Source of the DNA: a virus
Reading direction: 5' to 3' (one strand)
IMG/VR virus record: IMGVR_UViG_3300045974_000421
Coordinates: 1-43,482 of that record
DNA length: 43,482 nt
How positions within the stretch are numbered: position 1 is the stretch's first letter; each line of letters begins with the position of its first letter. Shown here one piece after another: positions 1 through 9,026 of this stretch. A model generated the notes under the pieces. The model was not told the DNA's origin and searched no databases. It saw only the letters and a program-made list of their open reading frames with translations. A program made the position numbers and the translations under genes.

Positions 1-3000
1 GGCAGTCTTCCCTCTTCAACCTTCCCGCCCCATTGCTTGATGTACTTACCCACTGCTGTCTGCACTATCTTGTCGTAGAATGCTTTCATGCCTTCACCGC
101 CGACTTTTAGGTCCAGTCCACGGTAATCTCGCACAGTCATTTCAGGATCAGCCTGAAACTCAGTGGCCACTTTTTCGGCCAGCTCTTTGCCGATATACTC
201 TGGAAGTTTATCCAGCGGGACATTCCAGGCAATCTCCTGGGACCTTGCCGAGTCTTTGCCTGTTGCGGAGACAAAAAAAGTATTTCCTCTGAAGTCGCCT
301 TTTCGGATACTAACTTCTGAGATTTGTTTTGCAAGGTCATACCGCTCGGCCTGCGTCTCGCCTTTGGTCCATCCGACCCAGGTCTTGCCTTCGGCCACAG
401 CGTCGCGGATGACCCGCTTGACGAGTTGGAGTGGCCAGTCTTTTTTGTAGGGAGCGTCTGGGATTGCCTGCCTGTGGTCAGCAATGATCTGGCCATTTCT
501 TTGTAGCTTATCGGTAAGAAAGTCAAGACGGGCCTGGTCTTCTTGGCCGAGCTTTCCCCGGGCAGACTTTCCCCCGAGAGCTAGTCCCTCCTGCCATTCG
601 GCATCTGTGATAGGTTGCTCCTTAAGGTCCCCCTTGTACCCCTTGTCCCGTCCCTCCTGGTGCAACTTGCTCTGCAACTCGTCCATGAGAAATCCCTTCT
701 CTCCCTTGGCATCGACCCGTGTGTCGTAGCGCACCCAGGCGAGAGCTTTGAGGTCGCTGTAGTGCGTGGTGTCGCTGGAGGAGAATGGGTATTTTGTGTC
801 GTCGTGGTATTCTTCTGGGACCAAGTCTTTTGCGTCTTCTAGCGACTCCACTGGTCGCTTGTTAATCTTTCTTCCATCTAAGTAGGTGAAGAACCCTTCT
901 GGAGTCTGCTCAAATCTAGTTCTTTTTTCACCAGCAGGAGCCTTCAGCACCAGCTCGGTCTTGTTTGTGCCGCCTGGAGTAGTGTAGCGGGTGTTGCGTG
1001 GCTCTCCGTCGAGGGCTCCAAGTTCATCCACTTCTTCCTCATGAAATTGAATCTCTATTTCATCTCGATAATTCTGTTTCTCGTCTTCTGATAGTTCCTC
1101 CCAAGGAGTCTCATTGTCTTCGTATTCGTAAGCATCTCTGGCCATCCTTTCTAGTTTGTCTTCACTAGATGATTCAGGAGTTCCAAGTCGCACCTCCTCA
1201 ATCGGTAGGGCGTTCTCAGCCAAGTGCTTCATCAACTCTTCCTTCGGCACCTTGCCGCCATTCGCTGCAGCAATGTCGTCGATAGCTTGGTTGAACCCGC
1301 TCCACTTGAGCTCCTCCTCATTCGTGGACTTGGCTCCTAGGGCTTTGGCCTGCTCGGGAGAGAAGACTTTTTGCTGGTCTTTTTCTACAGCATTTTGAAG
1401 CTTGGAGTAGAAACCATTTGTGTCAGTTCCCGGCATGAAATTAAGGCCAGGCGCTTTTATTGAGGGCCCAACAAAAATTTCGTTCTCTCCCCTATTCCCT
1501 TCAATGTGCCCGCCGTGAAAATATGGCTGGTTGCTAATGTCAAGTCCAAGCCGCTGCGAAAGAGCATCAAGCGTGTCGCTATCAATTAACGGGAAATCTT
1601 TTACCGGTACTTTAATAATACTGTTGGCATAGTCAAAATTTTTTCGTTTTGATTTACTTACATTATCCAGCTTTGCCTCAAACACCACTTCTGCAAAACT
1701 TGGGGCAGTTGTGAAAGAGCTTGGGACCTGGCCCCGTTCTCTAGGGTTTAGAGAAACGGCCCGAGTAATGCTAGGAATGCCCGCTTTAAGCAAATCTTGT
1801 CGCGATTCGGCCAGTAACTGATGAAAGATTGAATTGTCTTTTAGCCGATAAAATACCGGAGCAAGAACCTTTGCCCTAGTATCTCCTCGTCTATGCAAAT
1901 TTATTAACTCAATACCTGCGATCATTTCCGCTGCCTCTTTAGTAGGTTCAACTGACGTCAAGAGGTTCCCCACTCTCCAAAAATCACCTTCCTTAGTTAC
2001 TTTTGGGCTGAAGGGTTTTTGCTGAGACTCTGGCACATATTTTTTTAAAGCTTCCGCGTCTAGTAACTCGCTAGCCTTTTGGGGCACTCCAAAATCAGAT
2101 AAATTATCCTGCTGGTATTCTCCGCCGGGCATGAAGTTGATCTTCATCTTGCCGTAGTCAACCGGCAACGGCTGGGCATTCGACTTTATCATGTCATTGA
2201 TGCGGTCCATACGGACACTCATGATGAGGCGGTCGGCGGAATCTTGGCCTTTACGAGTTGGCAGCTTGCTTCGATCGGGATTCAAGCTTTCAGTCTGCTT
2301 GTCAAACAAGTTGAAGAAGTCGTTGATCCGGTTTTTCTTTTGCAGCGCTAGTTCTGGGTCTTTGTCAAGAAGAGTTTCTGATCTTGCTGAGTCGCCTTCT
2401 GCATGAATTCCCTGAGCGTGGTTATTCAGGACTTTCGTGACATCTTCCCAGAAGCGAGTTTGATCGCGGGCCCACAAATCAAGACGCTCGGGAGTCTTAG
2501 CGCTCCAAGCGTTCATTTTGTCAAACATTCGGGAAACTGAAATGGTCGTCGCCAAAAAATTTCCATCTTGACTGAAGTGGTAACCAATTGGCACAACGTC
2601 ACGAATCCTCGGAGCAATAGCTTTATACTTGCCACCACGCAAAGCTGCTTGATATTCAATAACCATGCGCTGGCCGTTCTTCTGCTGAAGAATTTCGTTA
2701 AAGGCAGCGATATTTTTCTTAATTCTCGGAGCTACGATGTCATTCGGTAAAGCGATAATTGCGGCAAGCTGAGAAGGAGACAAAACTCCTCGGTAAGTTC
2801 CGTTTCCTACATCGCGGAGGCGGTCGGCGAAGTTATCGTCCGGAGCTTTGTCAATGGCATTCCGGATGGCTTCAGTCCTCTGCTTGGCTCTTGACTTGAT
2901 TTCTTTATTGGTGAGCACTTGCGGCGAGCCGTCAGGATTCCGCACGATTTCATTGTCGAGAGAAAGCCTTGCCCCGTCGGGCATGCCGGTCAAATCTATT

Positions 3001-6000
3001 TCTGGGGCCAGTGTCATCGGCGTTCCGTTTTCATCAACTAGCTTGCCGTTCTGCATCCGATATTCGCCGACCAGCTGGTTGGCGTTGATGTCAGACGGGA
3101 CTGTCGCCTGATGGATAATATTGCCGGCCTTGTCTCGAACGGTAATCACTTGCTCGTGCCGGAAAAGCTCAGAGTGTTTGTACTGCTCTTGCAAAGCTCG
3201 GTTTGTCATCAAGTCTTTCCAAGAAATATCTGGCACGTCGTGCCCGCCTTTTTCGGAAAATGACATCGAGCCGTTAAAGTCCCGCTGCTGCCGTTGGTAA
3301 TTCCGGAGCATAGCAAGAAGCTGCGGCTCGAGCTGCTGGCCGGTGATTTCAGACACTCCATACTCAGGATGTTCAATTCCGGCGTTTACCAGAGCTTCGT
3401 AGGTTTTTCCGAGCAACGTGTTTGACTTCTTCGAGGCCAGCCAGTCCATGGCAGCTTGCCCTGGGCTGTCTAACGAAGCCCGCCCGCCTGTCACTGCAGA
3501 CCATCCCGCGTGTTCTGCCAGAATTTCTTCCTGCATGTACGCCTTCAAATCTTCCGGGGACATTTTATCAGCAAAAGCAGAAGCTCCGGGTCCTAGTTTT
3601 CGCAGGTAGTTGCTCTTGAATTTTTCTTGATATTCATCTGTGATTAGGCCGTCGTCTAGTTTAACAGTTGTGCCATCCGGGCGGGTGACTGTTTTGCCAA
3701 AAGCAGCCTCGCGAAGCGGCTGGAAAAGAGCTTTGGATTCTTGAAAGTTTTGAAGAGCATGGAAAATTTCATGATTCAGCGTCCAAGCATATGGGGCAAC
3801 TCCTCGAAAAGACTGCTGAGCGTCTGCATTGATTAAAACATGCGCACCAGTGACTCCGGGCATTTGCAGATGCGCTGGAGTTTGGAGCGAGCTGTCTGCG
3901 TTGAGTTTCGTATAGTCGCCTTTTGAAATTTGCATGCCCCGAGTATTTTGGGCACCTTGCAGTTGTTGTCGGAAAGTGTTTATGACTTGATCGGACAGCT
4001 GGAGAGTCTTGTTCTCTGAGTCAGACAGAGATTTAAGCTGGCTAAGACGTGCGGAGTCTGCTTCTGCCTGGGTTAATTTATTTCCCCACTTAGCTCGCAG
4101 CCAGCCTTCAATAGCATGCTGAGGAAGCACTACGACTTCTGTCTGGCCTAGCCCCAAAACTTGACCGGTTGTTTTCATCTGCTCTAAAGCATCTGTCGTA
4201 GCAAGCAAGTGCAGCCGGACACGCTCAGCCAATTGAGCTGGGGTGTAGCTATTCCAGTTCTTTAGTTGCTGCTGAAGTTCTGTTTTAGCTTGCAAAGATT
4301 CGCGAGTCGGAGGAGCGGCGTCGATCGCTGCGATACGGGCTTTGGTTTCTTTACTCTTGGCCTGCGGCGCTGACATATTCTTGATGTTGTCAATCATCGC
4401 GGGATCTGCTGCCTTAACCATGCGAGCAATATCAGCGTCTTCTTCAGCTCTGCGGCTAGACATATCCCGAGCAAGGATTGCGTCAAGTTTTTCTGCTCCG
4501 GTTGTGTGCGGGTTAAGCGTCGTCCCAAGAGCATGGGCTGTGTAATGAGCCCCACCTAGCGCCAAGCCCATTCCAGCGCCTTGCAAGCCTGCCTTAAAAG
4601 CTTCTTCTGGCGTTTCAAAATCAGGGAGCCCGAGCAACGTGTTTATCGCTCCAGCAGAGGCTCCTGATTGAGCAGCCCGATTTACAGCGGAGAAGGTCGC
4701 GTCAAGCGCACGTGCTCGAACAGTCCCTGATGCCTTTGCAGCATTGTTGATAGCCGCGGAAGCTCGGGCTGCGAAATTTTGAGTGGTTTCTCCGACTTCT
4801 TGCTCGATGGCTTTGGCTGCTTGCTGCCCAAAGACGTTTTTGATCCATGTGTCTGGTGCCGCTTCGCGGCCGATCCTTTCGATGAGCCCTGTCCGTGATT
4901 TGAGTCCGCCTTCATTGATTTGTTTTCCTATCGCTGTTGCTGCATCTCCTAAAACCCCTGTAACTTTGGCCAGCGGCCTAAGAGGCACAGCTGACACAAA
5001 AGAGGCATGCTTAAGAAGCTGGCCTTCCGGACCGAAAACGGCTTCCCCACCTTTCTCAGCAGCGTTGCTGATAAAGTCCTGTGTGGCGTTGGCTCCTCGA
5101 CTTAGCCAAGAAAGTGGCGCACCTGTTTTCCCGAGTCCTTTAAGGCCCAACTCAGTGGCTCCCTCAACACCGGCTCTTACTAATGGACGCGCCAAGCCCA
5201 TCGCTTCGTTCACTCCAATAAATGGCGTGCCAAGCGCTGCAGTTGACTCAATACTTGGGTTGACAGTCTGCTTAGCTTCTTGAGCAAAAACGGCTCTTGT
5301 CGCAGGTTCGACGTCAGAAAGCGGCTGGCCAGTAATGTCAGAAATTCCTGCAGCCACCACATTCCCAAGGGGGCCTTTTGCCACTGACCAAGCCAGGCGG
5401 TCGGGGTTTGCTTGAGCGTCTTCAGCGACCCGTTGGTTTGTCATTTGCCGCTGGATATACCGCTCACGGAGTTCTTTTTCAGTCGGAACGACGTAAGGGT
5501 TTTTCCCTTGCAGCGCTTGCACTCCAGCATATCCTAACCCTTTGACATACAGATGCTCGTCAATCCAATCTTGTAGAGCACTTCCGTTAACAGCCATTTT
5601 GGTGACCCCGCCAGCAACGTCTCCAATAAATTTTGCAACCCCAGAACCCACTGACCGGTAAGCTTCTTTCTGTTTCAGTCTTGCTGCTTCGGCTTCAGCC
5701 AAAGCTTTTTCTTGAGCATCCCACGCTTCTTTGCTGCTTGGGTCTGCTTTTACTGCGTCCTGTGCATCCTGGGAATGAAGCGTTTTGCGGACAGCATCGA
5801 CATTGGCAGCTCCGAATTCGTACGCTCCCACAATAGGCTGTTTGGCTCCCTCCCATATGACCCCAGGAGCCTCGCTAAGGACTTCCCCAACAGACTGAGC
5901 CATCGACTTTTGCCGGTGATGATCGAAGACAAGCCCGTGTTGTTCCGCCGTCAACGGTCTCCCTTGCGATTGGAGTTTTGCCAGTTCCTCGGGGCGGGTT

Positions 6001-6212
6001 TCTTCTTCTACTGCTGCTTTTTCAAAAAGCTGGTCAGTTAAACTCGGCTTTTCTTTAGCTTTCGGAGCTTCTTCAGCGGGTTCTGAAAATAGCTTGTCCG
6101 TCAATGACATTGCGGGTTTTGCTGCAGTATCTCTGGGAAGATTAGGTGCTGGCAAATCATCTTGTTTAGCCGGAGTTTCCGCTTCTGCAAATAGTTGGTT
6201 AGTGAGACTCAT
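1..6212 (-). CDS. Giant polyvalent virion protein with metallopeptidase motif, 3' end missing
   Basis: An uninterrupted minus-strand frame runs from an ATG at 6212 to the left edge, giving at least 2070 residues; the C terminus is outside the window. Residues 1-63 hold three copies of SLTxxLF (2-8, 36-42, 57-63). HEIFH at 814-818 with EEILAE at 895-900 looks like a HExxH...E zinc metallopeptidase. Further on come stretches I recognise from phage and plasmid polyvalent proteins: EELKWSGF near 1633-1640, DELQSKLHQEGRDKGY near 1844, DAPYKKDWPLQL near 1917, WTKGETQAERYDLAKQIS near 1948, and GGEGMKAFYDKI near 2038. In that family such proteins are packaged and injected with DNA to act against host functions; this role is inferred here. 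It overlaps the upstream gene by 14 bp and lies at the end of the virion-gene series, next to internal-protein genes. The SD is weak (AGGAAA about 15 bases upstream). Confidence 0.85.
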   Translation of the reverse strand, partial: MSLTNQLFAEAETPAKQDDLPAPNLPRDTAAKPAMSLTDKLFSEPAEEAPKAKEKPSLTDQLFEKAAVEEETRPEELAKLQSQGRPLTAEQHGLVFDHHRQKSMAQSVGEVLSEAPGVIWEGAKQPIVGAYEFGAANVDAVRKTLHSQDAQDAVKADPSSKEAWDAQEKALAEAEAARLKQKEAYRSVGSGVAKFIGDVAGGVTKMAVNGSALQDWIDEHLYVKGLGYAGVQALQGKNPYVVPTEKELRERYIQRQMTNQRVAEDAQANPDRLAWSVAKGPLGNVVAAGISDITGQPLSDVEPATRAVFAQEAKQTVNPSIESTAALGTPFIGVNEAMGLARPLVRAGVEGATELGLKGLGKTGAPLSWLSRGANATQDFISNAAEKGGEAVFGPEGQLLKHASFVSAVPLRPLAKVTGVLGDAATAIGKQINEGGLKSRTGLIERIGREAAPDTWIKNVFGQQAAKAIEQEVGETTQNFAARASAAINNAAKASGTVRARALDATFSAVNRAAQSGASAGAINTLLGLPDFETPEEAFKAGLQGAGMGLALGGAHYTAHALGTTLNPHTTGAEKLDAILARDMSSRRAEEDADIARMVKAADPAMIDNIKNMSAPQAKSKETKARIAAIDAAPPTRESLQAKTELQQQLKNWNSYTPAQLAERVRLHLLATTDALEQMKTTGQVLGLGQTEVVVLPQHAIEGWLRAKWGNKLTQAEADSARLSQLKSLSDSENKTLQLSDQVINTFRQQLQGAQNTRGMQISKGDYTKLNADSSLQTPAHLQMPGVTGAHVLINADAQQSFRGVAPYAWTLNHEIFHALQNFQESKALFQPLREAAFGKTVTRPDGTTVKLDDGLITDEYQEKFKSNYLRKLGPGASAFADKMSPEDLKAYMQEEILAEHAGWSAVTGGRASLDSPGQAAMDWLASKKSNTLLGKTYEALVNAGIEHPEYGVSEITGQQLEPQLLAMLRNYQRQQRDFNGSMSFSEKGGHDVPDISWKDLMTNRALQEQYKHSELFRHEQVITVRDKAGNIIHQATVPSDINANQLVGEYRMQNGKLVDENGTPMTLAPEIDLTGMPDGARLSLDNEIVRNPDGSPQVLTNKEIKSRAKQRTEAIRNAIDKAPDDNFADRLRDVGNGTYRGVLSPSQLAAIIALPNDIVAPRIKKNIAAFNEILQQKNGQRMVIEYQAALRGGKYKAIAPRIRDVVPIGYHFSQDGNFLATTISVSRMFDKMNAWSAKTPERLDLWARDQTRFWEDVTKVLNNHAQGIHAEGDSARSETLLDKDPELALQKKNRINDFFNLFDKQTESLNPDRSKLPTRKGQDSADRLIMSVRMDRINDMIKSNAQPLPVDYGKMKINFMPGGEYQQDNLSDFGVPQKASELLDAEALKKYVPESQQKPFSPKVTKEGDFWRVGNLLTSVEPTKEAAEMIAGIELINLHRRGDTRAKVLAPVFYRLKDNSIFHQLLAESRQDLLKAGIPSITRAVSLNPRERGQVPSSFTTAPSFAEVVFEAKLDNVSKSKRKNFDYANSIIKVPVKDFPLIDSDTLDALSQRLGLDISNQPYFHGGHIEGNRGENEIFVGPSIKAPGLNFMPGTDTNGFYSKLQNAVEKDQQKVFSPEQAKALGAKSTNEEELKWSGFNQAIDDIAAANGGKVPKEELMKHLAENALPIEEVRLGTPESSSEDKLERMARDAYEYEDNETPWEELSEDEKQNYRDEIEIQFHEEEVDELGALDGEPRNTRYTTPGGTNKTELVLKAPAGEKRTRFEQTPEGFFTYLDGRKINKRPVESLEDAKDLVPEEYHDDTKYPFSSSDTTHYSDLKALAWVRYDTRVDAKGEKGFLMDELQSKLHQEGRDKGYKGDLKEQPITDAEWQEGLALGGKSARGKLGQEDQARLDFLTDKLQRNGQIIADHRQAIPDAPYKKDWPLQLVKRVIRDAVAEGKTWVGWTKGETQAERYDLAKQISEVSIRKGDFRGNTFFVSATGKDSARSQEIAWNVPLDKLPEYIGKELAEKVATEFQADPEMTVRDYRGLDLKVGGEGMKAFYDKIVQTAVGKYIKQWGGKVEEGRL

Positions 6213-8265
6213 TGAGGTAGCTTAAATTTCCTGGTGTATTTGAATCAGCTCCTCCGACGGCTCCTTGGAATGTGTCCAGCATCTCGTCTTCGTTTGTGAG
6301 GAACTTTTTGGACTTCATTTCTTGATTTATTTTCTTCCGCTTTTCGAGAAGCGGCTGCAAGGCTTGATGAACTTCTTTATCTCCGCCGCCTTTTTGCCGA
6401 ACAGCTGCTTCGACTTGATTGCCTTCGGCCTGGAGTTTTTCTAAGCCTTCTTTCAAAGAAGCCTGCGTATGCAAAAGGACATACGGCTGCGGCAAGAAAG
6501 TTTCGTCGGTAATGCCTTGCGCCAAATGCTGTTTGCGAAGTTGTGAAACGACTCCATTTCCTTGCCGGGCACCCATGTTGTAGGCTTCGGTTATTGAAGA
6601 AGCCATTGCATCTCGATTATCATCAGCGAGGGCTCGGCCATTCAATGGTTTTCCAAAAGCAATCTGAAATTTATCAGCTAAGCTATTAGCTTGAAGAATC
6701 AAGTGGGCTTGGTCCACTGTTACACGGCCGCCACCTAAAGCTCTTGCATAAGCATCTAGCAGACCGATGTCGTAGATGCCTTGCGCCCGTCCTTTCGGGT
6801 CAGCCCGAAGTTTGTCATATTCAGCAAAGAATCTGCCGATCATCGGGCGAGCTCCCGAAACAGCTTCGAAGTTTTTAATGACAGGCGTCTGGTAAAATTT
6901 CGAATTTTCGAATTGGGCCAATCGCTGCTTGCGTATATCTTCGGTGCTTTTAGCGATAGCTGCAGAATTTTTCATCCGCTCCTTACTTTCAGTGCGAGCC
7001 AAAGTTCGGTCTTCGTCTCTCTTCTGTTGCTCCAAGTCTTTATAGTCCGCGTCTTGACGCTTCTGCACTTCTTTTTCTGGGATTAGCTTGTTGCTCTTGT
7101 CTACTACAACAGTTTGCCCAGCGTTAGGCCCGGAAGAAATCGTAATTTCTCGAAGCCCTTGCATGTGGCGACCCACAGTTGGTACTGGAGCTTGAGCTAA
7201 ACCAGCCTTTGCCGGAGTTGCTGGAATAACGAGATTCTGCTGCGTTAAATCTACGGGCGAAACTGGACTCTCTGCAGCTGTAGCGAATACTGGTTTCCCG
7301 GCGGCTATTCTTTCTTTAGCATGCGCTGCTGCTTTTTGCACGATACCGTCAAACATTTTAGAATCAGCTGAATCTAGTTTTTCAACTGGGGTAGTCAGTA
7401 AATAGTTAACTTCTTTTCTGCTAAGCGTTGGCACCATAGAAGGAACTTCGACTTCTTTGCCTCCAATTTCTACGCCAACAGAAAGCTCAGAAGACACACC
7501 ACCATCTGGGCGTTTAAGAACGCCAAGAAAGCCATTCCCTTTCTGCGAGCCGTCCGCACGTAAATCATTAGCGTTTGGTTTCCATTCTGCTTGAGTAGGC
7601 GAAGCCGCATTAGCCAATCCCAGGGTGGGACCGCCAGGAGTTGCCGGAAGAGGCGCTTCAACTGCGGGCATTCCATCTGGAGACTTGCCATTGGGCACTC
7701 CGACTTTGATACTTGGTTTTGCCGTAGGGGCTGAAACGTTGCCCAACGGAATAGGCACATCCCCCTGTACAACTTCTTGCTGTGGTGAAAGACTGTTTTG
7801 AAGAGCTGGCTGGACTGGTTGACTTGAGTCTTGTCGCGGACTTTGCAAATCTTCTGGAGGGATGGTTGGGTGCTGCTCTTGAAACTCAACAGCTTTTTGG
7901 GCCATGTCTTGCTGTATTCTAGCCAATTCAGCTTGCTGTAGAGGTGTTAGAACTTTTTCATGATTCAGCCGCATTTCTTCCATCCGCATGGATTCCGCGT
8001 GTTGCTGTTTTTGCTGGGCGAGCGTCTCGTCGTGCTCTTTCTTTTGCTGGTCAAGTTCCGTCTTCCGAGTCAGTCCTTTGGCGATCCCCTCAACTCCGAC
8101 CATAATTCCGGCACCAAGATCATGAAGTCCGGCAGTATATTTCTCAATCCCGGAAGTCGGCACCAAGCTTTCACCGCTAACGAAAGAAAGCGGATGCTGC
8201 TGAACTTGGATTTGGTCGTGCGCAAATTGCGGGGAGAAATTAAATCCTCCGGTTTGAATAGCCAT
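6199..8265 (-). CDS. Internal virion protein candidate with conserved phage domain
   Basis: 688 residues. Residues 66-130 are a charged, Gln/Glu/Lys-rich probable coiled coil, and 135-225 are Pro/Ser/Gln-rich and look disordered. Residues about 233-328 form a domain I recognise from many phage internal or tail proteins: GNGFLGVLKRPDG, then a segment on SVGVEIGGKEVEVPSMVPT, ending in VQKAAAHAKERIAAGKPVFA. Its function is not known to me; it commonly sits in podoviral virion proteins. The C-terminal 300 residues are mostly helical and charged with no motif I can name. It follows small Ala/Gly-rich genes and overlaps the giant polyvalent gene, so a place in the ejected internal core is likely but inferred. 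Confidence 0.75.
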   Translation of the reverse strand: MAIQTGGFNFSPQFAHDQIQVQQHPLSFVSGESLVPTSGIEKYTAGLHDLGAGIMVGVEGIAKGLTRKTELDQQKKEHDETLAQQKQQHAESMRMEEMRLNHEKVLTPLQQAELARIQQDMAQKAVEFQEQHPTIPPEDLQSPRQDSSQPVQPALQNSLSPQQEVVQGDVPIPLGNVSAPTAKPSIKVGVPNGKSPDGMPAVEAPLPATPGGPTLGLANAASPTQAEWKPNANDLRADGSQKGNGFLGVLKRPDGGVSSELSVGVEIGGKEVEVPSMVPTLSRKEVNYLLTTPVEKLDSADSKMFDGIVQKAAAHAKERIAAGKPVFATAAESPVSPVDLTQQNLVIPATPAKAGLAQAPVPTVGRHMQGLREITISSGPNAGQTVVVDKSNKLIPEKEVQKRQDADYKDLEQQKRDEDRTLARTESKERMKNSAAIAKSTEDIRKQRLAQFENSKFYQTPVIKNFEAVSGARPMIGRFFAEYDKLRADPKGRAQGIYDIGLLDAYARALGGGRVTVDQAHLILQANSLADKFQIAFGKPLNGRALADDNRDAMASSITEAYNMGARQGNGVVSQLRKQHLAQGITDETFLPQPYVLLHTQASLKEGLEKLQAEGNQVEAAVRQKGGGDKEVHQALQPLLEKRKKINQEMKSKKFLTNEDEMLDTFQGAVGGADSNTPGNLSYLNESH

Positions 8266-8278
8266 AAATTAAGACAAG

Positions 8279-8710
8279 TTAGCTCCCGCCTAGTTTTACA
8301 TTGGATGGAGAGTAAAAAGAATTTCCGGCTTTAAGAATCGCTTGGGCAAACGGAGTCGCATTTGGCGTTAGCCCGGGAGCAGTCTGAGCGCCTGGCGAAG
8401 CCAGATTCCCCGCGGCATTTCCAGCAATCGGTGCGTTGGCTCCGGTCGCTTGGCTTCCGGCTGCTTGGTTTGTTGCTGATTGATTTGTCAACGCTGTTTT
8501 GTCAGCGGCTTGCTGGACTGAATCATGCGTTGCTTGAACACGGGCTGCTTCATCAGCCGCTGCTTGTGCGGCAGCTGCTGCTTGCTGCTTGTTTAAGCTA
8601 TCCTGATAAGCTTGAATCTGCTGCTGTTGAGCTTGCTGTTGAGCTGCCATCTGTGCCGCCCATTCTTTGCTGCTGTTGTTATTCCCGCCGCTACTTTTGC
8701 TGCCGCCCAT
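8279..8710 (-). CDS. Small Ala/Gln-rich virion protein candidate
   Basis: 143 residues, starting MGGSKSSGGNNN. The middle is a low-complexity Gln/Ala helix (QQQAQQQQ and AAAAAQAAADEAA), followed by an Ala/Gly/Pro/Thr-rich tail. There is no enzyme motif, signal peptide or membrane segment. The Gly-start and low-complexity style match the 244-residue protein encoded at 9859-10593, and both sit in the internal-protein part of the late series, so a minor internal virion role is the best guess. A 13-bp gap separates it from the 688-residue gene. No homologue is recognised by eye. Confidence 0.6.
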   Translation of the reverse strand: MGGSKSSGGNNNSSKEWAAQMAAQQQAQQQQIQAYQDSLNKQQAAAAAQAAADEAARVQATHDSVQQAADKTALTNQSATNQAAGSQATGANAPIAGNAAGNLASPGAQTAPGLTPNATPFAQAILKAGNSFYSPSNVKLGGS

Positions 8711-8714
8711 ATAT

Positions 8715-9026
8715 TTACTGCGCTCCTTTCGTTTGTATGTTAAGAACCCGGTCTCGTGCTTCTAGGCAGAGGGTTGATCCGGGTTTGAAATTTTTGCATG
8801 CGCTCGGCCGGTGTTCATAAACCGTGCAATGGACGCAGTGTCCAACCGAGCCGGAAAGCGCTGCGCAACGATTTCCAACTGTCTGCATGAGTGGCAAGTC
8901 GGCGCGGATGAGAAACGAGGGAATACCCGTGGCGTCCGAGCGATCGCGTTTGAGGACAGGCCAGCTCCAGCGGTAAGCGCAACATGCTCCACAACGTGTG
9001 CAGTCATATTCATTGGCAGAAAGCAT
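8715..9026 (-). CDS. CxxCxxCC (YkgJ-type) metal-cluster protein
   Basis: 103 residues from the ATG at 9026. A TTG start at 9080 would add 18 residues but would overlap the preceding gene by 71 bp; the ATG overlaps by only 17 bp. C9, C12, C15 and C16 form the CxxCxxCC signature, and a later group reads CVHCTVYEHRPSACKNF, the C-x-YE-x-RP-x-x-C pattern of the YkgJ family. These small proteins are thought to bind zinc or an iron-sulphur cluster; no reaction is established. The gene comes straight after a PAPS-reductase-like gene with overlapping ends, so the two are probably translated together. Paired function is an inference. Confidence 0.8.
   Translation of the reverse strand: MLSANEYDCTRCGACCAYRWSWPVLKRDRSDATGIPSFLIRADLPLMQTVGNRCAALSGSVGHCVHCTVYEHRPSACKNFKPGSTLCLEARDRVLNIQTKGAQ

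Noticed and set aside
4783-5283. Plus-strand open frame of 166 codons
   Set aside because: It is antisense to the giant protein gene, whose frame is continuous and has recognisable domains; the plus-strand product has Ser/Pro-rich shadow composition.
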